Source: Nitrososphaera sp.
GTDB lineage: Archaea > Thermoproteota > Nitrososphaeria > Nitrososphaerales > Nitrososphaeraceae
NCBI GenBank assembly: GCA_022545875.1
Contig: JAKEIF010000048.1
Location: 1 to 5,904 of the forward strand
DNA length: 5,904 nt
Direction of reading: 5' to 3'
Position 1 is the first letter of the stretch. Each line of letters opens with the position of its first letter. Of the stretch, positions 1 through 5,488 are shown piece by piece. Made by a program: the position numbers and the translations under genes. The notes under the pieces were generated by a model. That model saw only the letters and a list, made by a program, of their open reading frames with translations. It ran no database searches and was not told where the DNA came from.

Positions 1-1
1 C

Positions 2-226
2 GGGATCGTCAAGAACGCCGAGTCGCTGGGCTACCAAGTAAAGACAAGAGGCAATCTGGGGATTACTGCGGTAAACACTGGAAGGATGTCTGTCAGTTTC
101 CTGTCAAGCGGAGCAGCGACTATTGTAGGTGCCAAGGATGAGGATGATGCCATTAGCATCTACAAGACGTTTGTGGATGGAAAAGTCTCAGCCTCATCCA
201 CGGTTTCTGCCCCAAAACAAGCGTGA
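2..226 (+). CDS. C-terminal fragment of a gene running off the left edge, possibly a ThiF/MoeB/HesA-family adenylyltransferase
   Basis: The frame is open from the first bases to a TGA at 224-226, giving the last 74 residues of a protein whose start lies outside the window. What is visible is a small alpha/beta segment: a stretch with GNLGITAV, a strand reading MSVSFLSSGAATIVGAKD, an acidic helix (EDDAISIYKTFVDG), then a low-complexity Ser/Ala/Lys tail. The pattern of a short strand, then SG followed by a hydrophobic run and VGAKDEDDA, then IY, resembles what I remember of the C-terminal tail of archaeal E1-like ThiF/MoeB/HesA proteins, which adenylate ubiquitin-like sulfur carriers for thiamine, molybdopterin or tRNA thiolation. 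The nucleotide-binding and catalytic parts are not in view, so this is family memory only. The same segment also loosely resembles a TATA-binding-protein repeat (SGK..VTGAKSEDD), which is a weaker alternative. Base composition matches the polymerase region rather than the AT-richer module that follows. Confidence 0.6.
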   Translation, partial: GIVKNAESLGYQVKTRGNLGITAVNTGRMSVSFLSSGAATIVGAKDEDDAISIYKTFVDGKVSASSTVSAPKQA

Positions 227-247
227 ATCCCGCGCCGCGCCTTTTTC
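227..247 (+). terminator. Possible archaeal T-run terminator after the left-hand gene
   Basis: Directly after the TGA at 224-226 comes a GC-rich stretch (CCCGCGCCGCGCC) followed by TTTTT at 242-246. Archaeal RNA polymerase terminates at short T-runs without needing a hairpin. The GC stretch is self-complementary only with loops too short to fold well, so I do not claim an intrinsic hairpin. The placement between two same-strand genes with different base composition fits a transcript end. Confidence 0.4.
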
Positions 248-287
248 AGCATATCACATACCAAGATCAATTTGACCTAGAACCACG

Positions 288-851
288 TTGCTTTTCAAAA
301 AACAAATAAGAGAAACAATAACATATCGAAATAATCTTACATTGAATAAAGATACGCTTGTTGTAAGTGATGCAGGACCTCTGATTCAGCTTGCCATATC
401 GGATCATCTGAGTTTGCTGCCCAAGCTTTACTCCATTCTCATACCTGAAGCAGTCTTTGAAGAGACTCAGCATTATGACGATCTTCCAGATGCAATTGAA
501 ATCGCAAAAGCTACTAAGTCATGGCTAGCGGTAAAAGAAGTACGGAACAGGTCTGAAGTCAGACGACTAATAAAGAATCGAAAACTTGGAAGAGGCGAAG
601 CTGAAGCAATAGTACTTTGCAGAGAGCAAGGGGCATTTGCAATTTTGACTAGTGACAGATATGCAGCGACTAAAGCAGGCGATTATGGGATGAAAGTACT
701 GAATATCGCAGACGTTATCCGAAGGTCCCACAACAATAGAATTCTAGCAGCGTCAGAAGCGCGCGAGTTGATTAATACATTTATCGATCAAAGCATATTA
801 GACACGCAGTATATTAGAAATCTTAGAGAGGAGGCAAAAAGTTGGCTGTAG
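288..851 (+). CDS. PIN-like DUF3368 protein, putative toxin nuclease of a type II toxin-antitoxin pair
   Basis: This looks like a DUF3368 member of the PIN superfamily, Mg2+-dependent ribonucleases that act as toxins cleaving RNA in the cytoplasm. Using the longest frame (187 residues), the order is: beta-1 with the first catalytic Asp in VVSDAGPLIQLA (D28); IPEAVFEE (residues 52-59), matching the family's (V/I)P..V..E; GRGEAEAIVL (101-110) with the acidic residue E104; LTSDRYAATKA (120-130) with D123, equivalent to the family's (I)DDR.AR; and G..VLNIADVI near 134-143. All expected acidic positions are present, so it should be active. The start is uncertain. TTG at 288 opens the longest frame, but TTG at 342 gives MNKDTLVVSDAGPLI, which fits the usual PIN N-terminus much better; the extra 18 residues lie in very AT-rich DNA (15 of 60 bases G+C at 301-360). 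Neither start has a Shine-Dalgarno sequence, so a leaderless or near-leaderless message is likely. It overlaps the next gene by 10 bases. Confidence 0.85.
   Translation: MLFKKQIRETITYRNNLTLNKDTLVVSDAGPLIQLAISDHLSLLPKLYSILIPEAVFEETQHYDDLPDAIEIAKATKSWLAVKEVRNRSEVRRLIKNRKLGRGEAEAIVLCREQGAFAILTSDRYAATKAGDYGMKVLNIADVIRRSHNNRILAASEARELINTFIDQSILDTQYIRNLREEAKSWL
825..834 (+). promoter_or_regulatory. Strong Shine-Dalgarno site that fixes the TTG start of the UPF0175-like gene
   Basis: The sequence AGAGAGGAGG, with core GAGGAGG at 828-834, lies inside the end of the PIN gene and 7 bases before the TTG at 842. It is the best ribosome-binding site in the window and supports the non-ATG start at 842 and translation of the second gene from a two-gene message. 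Confidence 0.75.
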
Positions 852-1087
852 CGACCAAAGTAAGAAGGGCTGCCAGAAAGGCTTCTAATAAAGAATCCAA
901 GATTCTTCAAAGCTTGGTCTTATACTATAAGGGAGAATGCTCTCTGGGCTATACTGCTGACAAGCTAAAGATGCCATTAAGGGCGCTAATAGAATTCATG
1001 ATGAGAAACAAGCTTCCTCAATATTGGCAGGAAGACGACGGAAGGAAAGGTCTGAATAGGCTATCTGAACTCCGCTCTACTTTGTAA
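842..1087 (+). CDS. UPF0175-like helix-turn-helix protein, putative antitoxin for the upstream PIN protein
   Basis: This 81-residue basic protein starts at a TTG that overlaps the last codons of the PIN gene. Its body matches the UPF0175 pattern: a first helix LQSLVLYYKGECSLGYTADKL (about residues 22-42, where family members read LY..G.(I/L)SLGKAAELA), a recognition-type helix PLRALIEFMMRNKL (45-58, family: S..EFLELL.ERGI), then PQYWQEDDGRKGLNRLSEL (59-77, family: PVHYDEEDLEEDL..L). UPF0175 proteins are commonly encoded beside DUF3368 PIN proteins and act as their presumed antitoxins and autorepressors through an N-terminal HTH. Here there is an added Lys/Arg-rich N-terminal stretch (KVRRAARKASNK), which could bind DNA or RNA. 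The gene order is toxin first, antitoxin second, opposite to what is usual for this pair. The family call rests on pattern and context; the pairing is inferred, and activity is not shown. Confidence 0.8.
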   Translation: MAVATKVRRAARKASNKESKILQSLVLYYKGECSLGYTADKLKMPLRALIEFMMRNKLPQYWQEDDGRKGLNRLSELRSTL

Positions 1088-1260
1088 TCTGCTGGTGAAA
1101 ACGAGCATAAATCCCACCCCCGGACTAGGTAATTACAGAAGCATCGCGCGTCATCTCAATAGTGCTTGCTTCAACTCGCTTGAGCGTAGAGTTAATTGCC
1201 GATAAGCCATTCTTTGATACCATGCATGGTGTTCACTATATCCGCCGCATCTGTTTGCGT
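1088..1260. other. Convergent intergenic region between the toxin-antitoxin-like pair and the polymerase gene
   Basis: This stretch of 173 bases separates the stop of the UPF0175-like gene (+) from the stop of the polymerase gene (-). I see no gene, tRNA or strong T-run terminator in it. Two small structures are present: a perfect 12-bp palindrome ACCATGCATGGT at 1219-1230 and an imperfect hairpin at 1171-1195. The minus-strand frame that runs through here from inside the polymerase gene is a shadow, with no start signal or family resemblance. Confidence 0.6.
1171..1195 (-). repeat. Imperfect inverted repeat downstream of the polymerase gene (possible 3'-end hairpin)
   Basis: On the plus strand TCAACTC (1171-1177) is answered by GAGTTAA (1189-1195) across 11 bases. 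The single mismatch is a G-U pair only in RNA made from the minus strand, so any hairpin would favour the polymerase transcript, about 65 bases after its stop. The spacer contains a further short complement (GC/GC around TCAA). There is no clear T-run after it, so I do not call it a terminator. Confidence 0.3.
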
Positions 1261-4200
1261 TTAGTTGTCCATGAATTCCATCATGCTTGACTGAGTCTTT
1301 TTCTGTTCCTTGAAAATTAGCTTCAGTTCCATCGATAGCGAGTCCACCCTGCTCTTGAGGTACTCGTTTATCTTGTACTCTGCGCACATGCCGGTGGCTA
1401 TGCCAAGATATTTTTCTACGGCGCCCCGGGTCACCGTTTGTATCAGCTCGCTTCCGCATTCAGAGCACTTGCCAATTAGAGGCATCCTGCGGAACTTGGC
1501 CCCGCATGTCGTACAGCGAAGCGTCTGCGAAGAATAAGATCGCATGTTTCCCATGATATCCGGCAGGATGTGGGTCGTAAGCACCATCGCAGCGACTTCG
1601 TCGGCATCGACGGCGTTTATCAATTTCGCCGTGTCAAACTGCATCTTTAGCTTCTCCTCCATCGTGTTGAGCGTCGAATAGGCGCTTCTCTGCTCCTTGG
1701 TGGTAAGCGAGTCAGTCAGATGCGTAAATCCATAGCCAAAGAACTGGTTCTGTTCGCCGATCCTGTTCTTTATCGTCTCTATCATTCCGGCGACGTCGCC
1801 TGCTTTTGCCTGCTTCCAAGTGGCTTCGTAGAATTCCAGCGGATAGACGCTTGCAATGTCCACGTTGTGCGCCTGGCGCTGGACCTCATGTGGAAGCACT
1901 ACTGGCTGTATAAGCAGAGGCGCGTCCATGAGCCCTCCTATCTTGTCAGGGAGAAAATCAGAGGAAAAGTTGAGAAAAGCGTCCATCAATAGCATTATGG
2001 AATCCGCATCTCCGTCGCAATCTCTGCGCTTGGCAGAGTGCCAAACTGGCGAGGCAAGGCACACCTGCGAATCGGTAAACCCGATTATCCTTCCCATAAT
2101 TCCGACTGAAGTATGGGGAGCAAGGCCGACAACCAAGTGTCCTATTAAATCGTCTATTGATTGTACTTTGTAGAACGGCTCAAGCCCATAGAGCTTTTCA
2201 AGTTCTTCGTCGATGAATTTTGCTGCATTCAAAAGATGCTTTGCGGACTCTCTTGGAATGATTACGTCCTGCATCATGAGCTCGACTATTTGGTCAGGCG
2301 ACGTGAGCTCCTTTCCTTGGTAATCCCGGGGATATCCCAGTTCTCTCAGCTTGTCCAGTGAAATGTCCAGCCATGACGGCTTGAAGTGGATGAGCGGCTC
2401 GTTCGTGGCATCAAATCGTATCGTGCCGTCTTTGAATGTGTAAAGCCCGTGCCTTTGCCTGAGTATTCCTTTTTCAAGAGGCTCTGCGGACCTGTGCCGG
2501 CTCAATAGCAGTTTAACGCCTTTGAACGGCTCCCCAGGCCCGTATCCGAGTTTTTTCTTTGCATTTTCAAGCGCCTGCTTGAGCGGATAGTTCACAGAAG
2601 ACCAGGTCCTTCCGTCCTTGCCGCACCGGGGACATTTCTCGCCGTCCTCTATCTCGCCGTGGCAAACGATGCATAGGTTCCGCAGCATGGTGGGGCTGGA
2701 GCAAATGCTACAGTGCGTCCCAACTGAAGGCATTTTGCATCCATCGCAGTACCTGTTTGCGATTTCGGCATAAAATGACGCCTCTTTGCTTGCCTTCAGT
2801 ATGTCGCGTGTTGGACCACCTTTGGCTCCCACAGGAAAGAGCGCGTGTACTGGAGGCTTCATTTTTCGCTCCGCCGCTTTTTCGGGCCTTCCAACTCGTA
2901 CCGCAATAGTTGACATGAATTTGGGTGCAATGGGAATGCCGGAGATCGTTGAGACCAAATCCAACGCATCTTTGCACTCTGCCGGAGTCGGCCCTTCCAG
3001 TAGCTTTCGCATTATGATACATGCGGTGTCATCAAGTCTGATCTGTGAGCCCTCAACAGAATGCTCTACTCCAAGTTTTTCCAGGATATCCTTGAGGCGC
3101 GGCTCGGATACAGACTCGGCAAATTTTTCTTTGAGGTAAAGCGCATCTGCAAGTGTGATTGCGTCCCAATAAAACGAGTATCTGGGGTGCAGCGGCATGC
3201 CAAAGTTTTTGGATATCTCAAGCGCCTCTTCAAGAGTTGGAGAACTAGTCATGGGGTTTTCTGCGAGCTGAGCCAGCCTCTCTCTGTTCATGAGGTCAGT
3301 TGCCGAAACCAACTTCGCGCGCAGCTGAAGCGCCCATATTTCTTCGACATAGCTTGCAGGCAGCAGCTGTGCATTGTTCTCAAGAAAATCCCCGTAACTT
3401 ATGAGCATGTCGCCTAGGTACAGGATCTTGCTAACTTGCTTGCGAATTTTTTCAGCCTCCTGCACACTCTTGATCACCATTACGCGGCCGTCGTCTAGCC
3501 GGACAACCGGGGGCTCTATTGTGTCAACCATGGCAATTGTAGACGCCTTGCCGGGAATGTCCATCTTGATCTGGGTGCCTGCAACAATTGCATAGTTGAG
3601 CAAGGCTGGAACAGCAGGGTGGACTCCGACCGTTGCAAATCCAGTGTTGCAGCAGCGGCCGTATCGAAGCCTAAAGCCCCCGATCTTTTTGGTCATTGAA
3701 AGGACTGGCCTTCCAGTGATCACTTCGGACATCCTGTGGTGCGCCGCGTCGTCATCGCCTGTCTGGATTGCGCCTTTGAGTTCCTTGAGCCACTGCCAAC
3801 CGTCCAGCTTTAGCGTCTCAACCAACTTTAGCAACTTGCGGCTGCGGCCGATAAGGCCGTCGTTCATTACCCTCAGAGCGCCTCCCCTTACCCTGTCTGT
3901 CGAGATCCTTCTCATGCCTTTATGCCCGACTACTTCAACGGGATCAGTGTCCACGCCGTCAAGCTCGACAGGAAGGCTTGCAATGCATTTGACGACATCC
4001 TCGTCTAGCACCTTGAACTGAAAGCCCATGACTTCTCTTTCGTATATCCTCAACTCCTCGACAAACCTGCCGGTTTCGTCGTCAAACGAGTTTGCCTTGT
4101 AGCTTGCAAGGCCTGCGACTTTTCTGGCATGATCGGCTATCAACATTGTCAGCGCAGCCTCGGTTCCGCCGGCCGATCTTATCGGCCCCGCAAAGGACAC

Positions 4201-4644
4201 TGAAAGGTACTGGCTTCCGTCACTGTTGTTTTTTATCGTGACGTCGGATATTCCCTGCAGCGGTGCTACGGTCACGCCCTCTGTGACGACGGCAAGCGAT
4301 ACCCGCACTGCGTTGTCAAGGCGCGTCCTGAGGTCGCCGGAGCCATAGTCGCCGGCTGCAATCTCTTCTGCTATCTTTAGGGCGGCCTTTTCTTTGGTGG
4401 TCTGGGACAGCAATCCTCTCAACCTTTCAGCTATGTCGATCTCGTGCATCTTTGCGACCCGGTCAGCCAAGTCGTAGGCTATTTTTGGCTCGACAATATC
4501 CGCGGCATCAATTCCGCGGCGGCGCGCCTTTAGGGCGTGCTGGTAGTACTGATGGACGCTGGTGAGAATCTGGTGTTGATAATTTCTATAGTATGCCGGC
4601 ATCCGAATGTCCCTGAGCCGGATCTCGGCCTCCTCGAGGATCAT
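1261..4644 (-). CDS. polC: DNA polymerase D (archaeal Pol II) large catalytic subunit, DP2
   Basis: This is the catalytic subunit of the two-subunit archaeal replicative polymerase PolD; it works with DP1 (proofreading exonuclease subunit, not in this window) and the PCNA clamp. The 1127-residue length is normal for an intein-free DP2. The N-terminal helical domain opens MILEEAEIRLRD...YYRNYQHQI; a conserved core follows (SVSFAGPIRSAGGTEAA at 148-164, GGFRLRYGR at 322-330). Three Cys4 zinc modules are visible: C633/C636/C645/C648, C658/C661/C671/C674 and C1044/C1047/C1060/C1063. The double-psi-barrel active site is AKRRDCDGDAD (871-881), with D877 and D879 in the positions of the metal-binding aspartates of Pyrococcus PolD. 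The extreme C-terminus, QSSMMEFMDN (1118-1127), has the shape of a PCNA-interacting peptide. The ATG at 4644 lies 4 bases after the stop of GGGP synthase, so the two are co-transcribed. No clear Shine-Dalgarno precedes it, so translational coupling is likely. The gene is complete, with no frameshift seen. Confidence 0.97.
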   Translation of the reverse strand: MILEEAEIRLRDIRMPAYYRNYQHQILTSVHQYYQHALKARRRGIDAADIVEPKIAYDLADRVAKMHEIDIAERLRGLLSQTTKEKAALKIAEEIAAGDYGSGDLRTRLDNAVRVSLAVVTEGVTVAPLQGISDVTIKNNSDGSQYLSVSFAGPIRSAGGTEAALTMLIADHARKVAGLASYKANSFDDETGRFVEELRIYEREVMGFQFKVLDEDVVKCIASLPVELDGVDTDPVEVVGHKGMRRISTDRVRGGALRVMNDGLIGRSRKLLKLVETLKLDGWQWLKELKGAIQTGDDDAAHHRMSEVITGRPVLSMTKKIGGFRLRYGRCCNTGFATVGVHPAVPALLNYAIVAGTQIKMDIPGKASTIAMVDTIEPPVVRLDDGRVMVIKSVQEAEKIRKQVSKILYLGDMLISYGDFLENNAQLLPASYVEEIWALQLRAKLVSATDLMNRERLAQLAENPMTSSPTLEEALEISKNFGMPLHPRYSFYWDAITLADALYLKEKFAESVSEPRLKDILEKLGVEHSVEGSQIRLDDTACIIMRKLLEGPTPAECKDALDLVSTISGIPIAPKFMSTIAVRVGRPEKAAERKMKPPVHALFPVGAKGGPTRDILKASKEASFYAEIANRYCDGCKMPSVGTHCSICSSPTMLRNLCIVCHGEIEDGEKCPRCGKDGRTWSSVNYPLKQALENAKKKLGYGPGEPFKGVKLLLSRHRSAEPLEKGILRQRHGLYTFKDGTIRFDATNEPLIHFKPSWLDISLDKLRELGYPRDYQGKELTSPDQIVELMMQDVIIPRESAKHLLNAAKFIDEELEKLYGLEPFYKVQSIDDLIGHLVVGLAPHTSVGIMGRIIGFTDSQVCLASPVWHSAKRRDCDGDADSIMLLMDAFLNFSSDFLPDKIGGLMDAPLLIQPVVLPHEVQRQAHNVDIASVYPLEFYEATWKQAKAGDVAGMIETIKNRIGEQNQFFGYGFTHLTDSLTTKEQRSAYSTLNTMEEKLKMQFDTAKLINAVDADEVAAMVLTTHILPDIMGNMRSYSSQTLRCTTCGAKFRRMPLIGKCSECGSELIQTVTRGAVEKYLGIATGMCAEYKINEYLKSRVDSLSMELKLIFKEQKKTQSSMMEFMDN

Positions 4645-4648
4645 GCAT

Positions 4649-5398
4649 TCATCGCGCCCGAATGGCTTTGACTATTGACGAAAATTTTTCCTGCCAGTTG
4701 CCGTCTTTTTCGATCATTGTCCCTATGACGATAATGTCAGCGCCTGCCCGGGCTATTTGGCCGGCTGTTTCCGCGGTGCGTATGCCTCCGCCGACAATCA
4801 ACGTGCCCTCGTAATGCTTTCGGACCGCCGCCACCATCTCTGGCGGGACATTCTGTGCGGCTCCCGAGCCCGCCTCAAGGTAGACAAACCTCATCCCCAT
4901 GTACTGGGCTGCCAGAGAATACATCACCGCTATGTTGGGCTTGTGAAAGGGGATGCCCCTCGCCCTGCCGACAAACCAGGCGGCAGTACCCTCCCCAATT
5001 ATGATATAAGCGGTAGGCAGAGGCTCGATCCCATATTTCTTTACAGCAACCGCTCCAAGAGCCTGGGCCTCTGTGATAAAGTAGGGATTCTCGGAATTGA
5101 GCAGTGAGCTAAAGAGTATTGCATCGGCATTTGGTGATACTCCTGTGACATTGCCTGGAAACAATATCACAGGGACCGTGATATTGGACTTGATCTCCGT
5201 CACAACCTTGGCAAGTTCAATCTGGTCGATGGCAGACGACCCCCCTACAAGGATGGCTGATGCGCCCATATCGACAACCTGCTTGGCAACTACTGCTGCA
5301 TTTGACGAATTTTCAGAGTCAATAAGCGGAAGACAAATCGTGCCCCATTTTTTTATCTCCTCATTGAGATACTGTTCGACCTTTCCCCTGTCACCCAC
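4649..5398 (-). CDS. Geranylgeranylglyceryl phosphate synthase (GGGP synthase)
   Basis: This cytosolic TIM-barrel enzyme joins sn-glycerol-1-phosphate to geranylgeranyl diphosphate, the first committed step of archaeal ether-lipid synthesis. The 249 residues carry the family landmarks in order: LPLIDSEN (23-30; D27 in the Mg/diphosphate-binding strand, usually LIDPEK/D), ILVGGSSA (49-56), VILFPGNVTGVSPNADAILF (77-96), ITEAQ (108-112), PTAYIIIGEGTAAWFVG (128-144), VYLEAGSGA (172-180), IVGGGIR (201-207) and DIIVIGT (221-227). The last two are the phosphate-binding loops at the C-terminal ends of barrel strands. The pattern fits the GGGP synthase/PcrA family, and the archaeal context favours GGGP synthase over the bacterial heptaprenyl enzyme. 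The start is GTG at 5398, the only option because a TGA lies in frame four codons upstream. A good archaeal promoter lies 26-38 bases before it, giving a leader of only a few bases. It is the first gene of a two-gene operon with the polymerase subunit. Confidence 0.96.
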   Translation of the reverse strand: MGDRGKVEQYLNEEIKKWGTICLPLIDSENSSNAAVVAKQVVDMGASAILVGGSSAIDQIELAKVVTEIKSNITVPVILFPGNVTGVSPNADAILFSSLLNSENPYFITEAQALGAVAVKKYGIEPLPTAYIIIGEGTAAWFVGRARGIPFHKPNIAVMYSLAAQYMGMRFVYLEAGSGAAQNVPPEMVAAVRKHYEGTLIVGGGIRTAETAGQIARAGADIIVIGTMIEKDGNWQEKFSSIVKAIRAR

Positions 5399-5423
5399 GC
5401 CGTTTCTTCAATGTGCCGAGTCA

Positions 5424-5436
5424 TTTTAAAGTTTGA
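5424..5436 (-). promoter_or_regulatory. Archaeal BRE/TATA promoter of the GGGP synthase-DP2 operon
   Basis: Read on the minus strand the sequence is TCAAACTTTAAAA: a purine-rich BRE-like part (5431-5436) followed by the TATA box TTTAAAA (5424-5430). This is close to the archaeal consensus. A start about 25 bases downstream of the box centre would fall near 5405, some 7 bases before the GTG at 5398, which fits the lack of a Shine-Dalgarno sequence there. Confidence 0.65.
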
Positions 5437-5447
5437 TGATTCGCCAG

Positions 5448-5455
5448 TTTTATTA
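5448..5455 (+). promoter_or_regulatory. Possible TATA box for the rightward gene at 5489
   Basis: TTTTATTA lies about 37 bases before the ATG at 5489. A start about 26 bases downstream would fall near 5478, giving a leader of about 11 bases. The match to the TATA consensus is moderate and the BRE upstream is poor. If correct, the two promoters are divergent and their boxes lie only about 20 bases apart. Confidence 0.4.
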
Positions 5456-5466
5456 CCAAGTGTGCA

Positions 5467-5484
5467 CTATACAAATCTGTATAG
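5467..5484. promoter_or_regulatory. 18-bp palindrome, candidate operator before the gene at 5489
   Basis: CTATACA and TGTATAG form perfect 7-bp arms around AATC. The repeat ends 4 bases before the ATG at 5489 and covers the predicted transcription start, a typical place for a repressor site. Arms of this length can arise by chance, so the position is the main support. Confidence 0.4.
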
Positions 5485-5488
5485 CAAG

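Noticed and set aside
227..246. Intrinsic hairpin terminator in the GC-rich stretch after the left-hand gene
   Set aside because: The self-complementary parts would need loops of one or two bases; only the T-run is kept as a possible archaeal terminator.
267..473. Minus-strand frame antisense to the PIN gene
   Set aside because: It has Cys/Ile/Phe-rich composition typical of antisense AT-rich DNA and overlaps a well-supported gene.
1151..1459. Minus-strand open frame of 102 codons crossing the polymerase stop
   Set aside because: Two thirds of it is the polymerase gene read in another frame; the product is rich in Arg, His and Gln with no recognisable pattern, and nothing suggests a programmed frameshift, since the polymerase already ends in a plausible PIP-box tail.
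2786..3417. Two overlapping plus-strand frames antisense to the polymerase gene
   Set aside because: Both lie entirely inside the polymerase gene, with compositions expected of antisense reading and no supporting signals.
3596..4021. Plus-strand open frame of 141 codons antisense to the polymerase gene
   Set aside because: It is a shadow of the strongly conserved polymerase frame; the product is Ser/Pro/Leu-rich and resembles nothing, and there is no promoter or ribosome-binding site.
1261..4644. Intein in the polymerase subunit
   Set aside because: Some archaeal DP2 genes carry one, but the 1127-residue length and the unbroken active-site region show no insert.
4757..5429. Plus-strand frames antisense to GGGP synthase
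   Set aside because: The minus-strand frame carries all the GGGP synthase motifs; the antisense products are unrecognisable.
5411..5488. N-terminal extension of the unknown gene from the ATG at 5411
   Set aside because: It would cover the GGGP synthase promoter, the likely rightward TATA box and the palindrome; the ATG at 5489 leaves a normal intergenic region.
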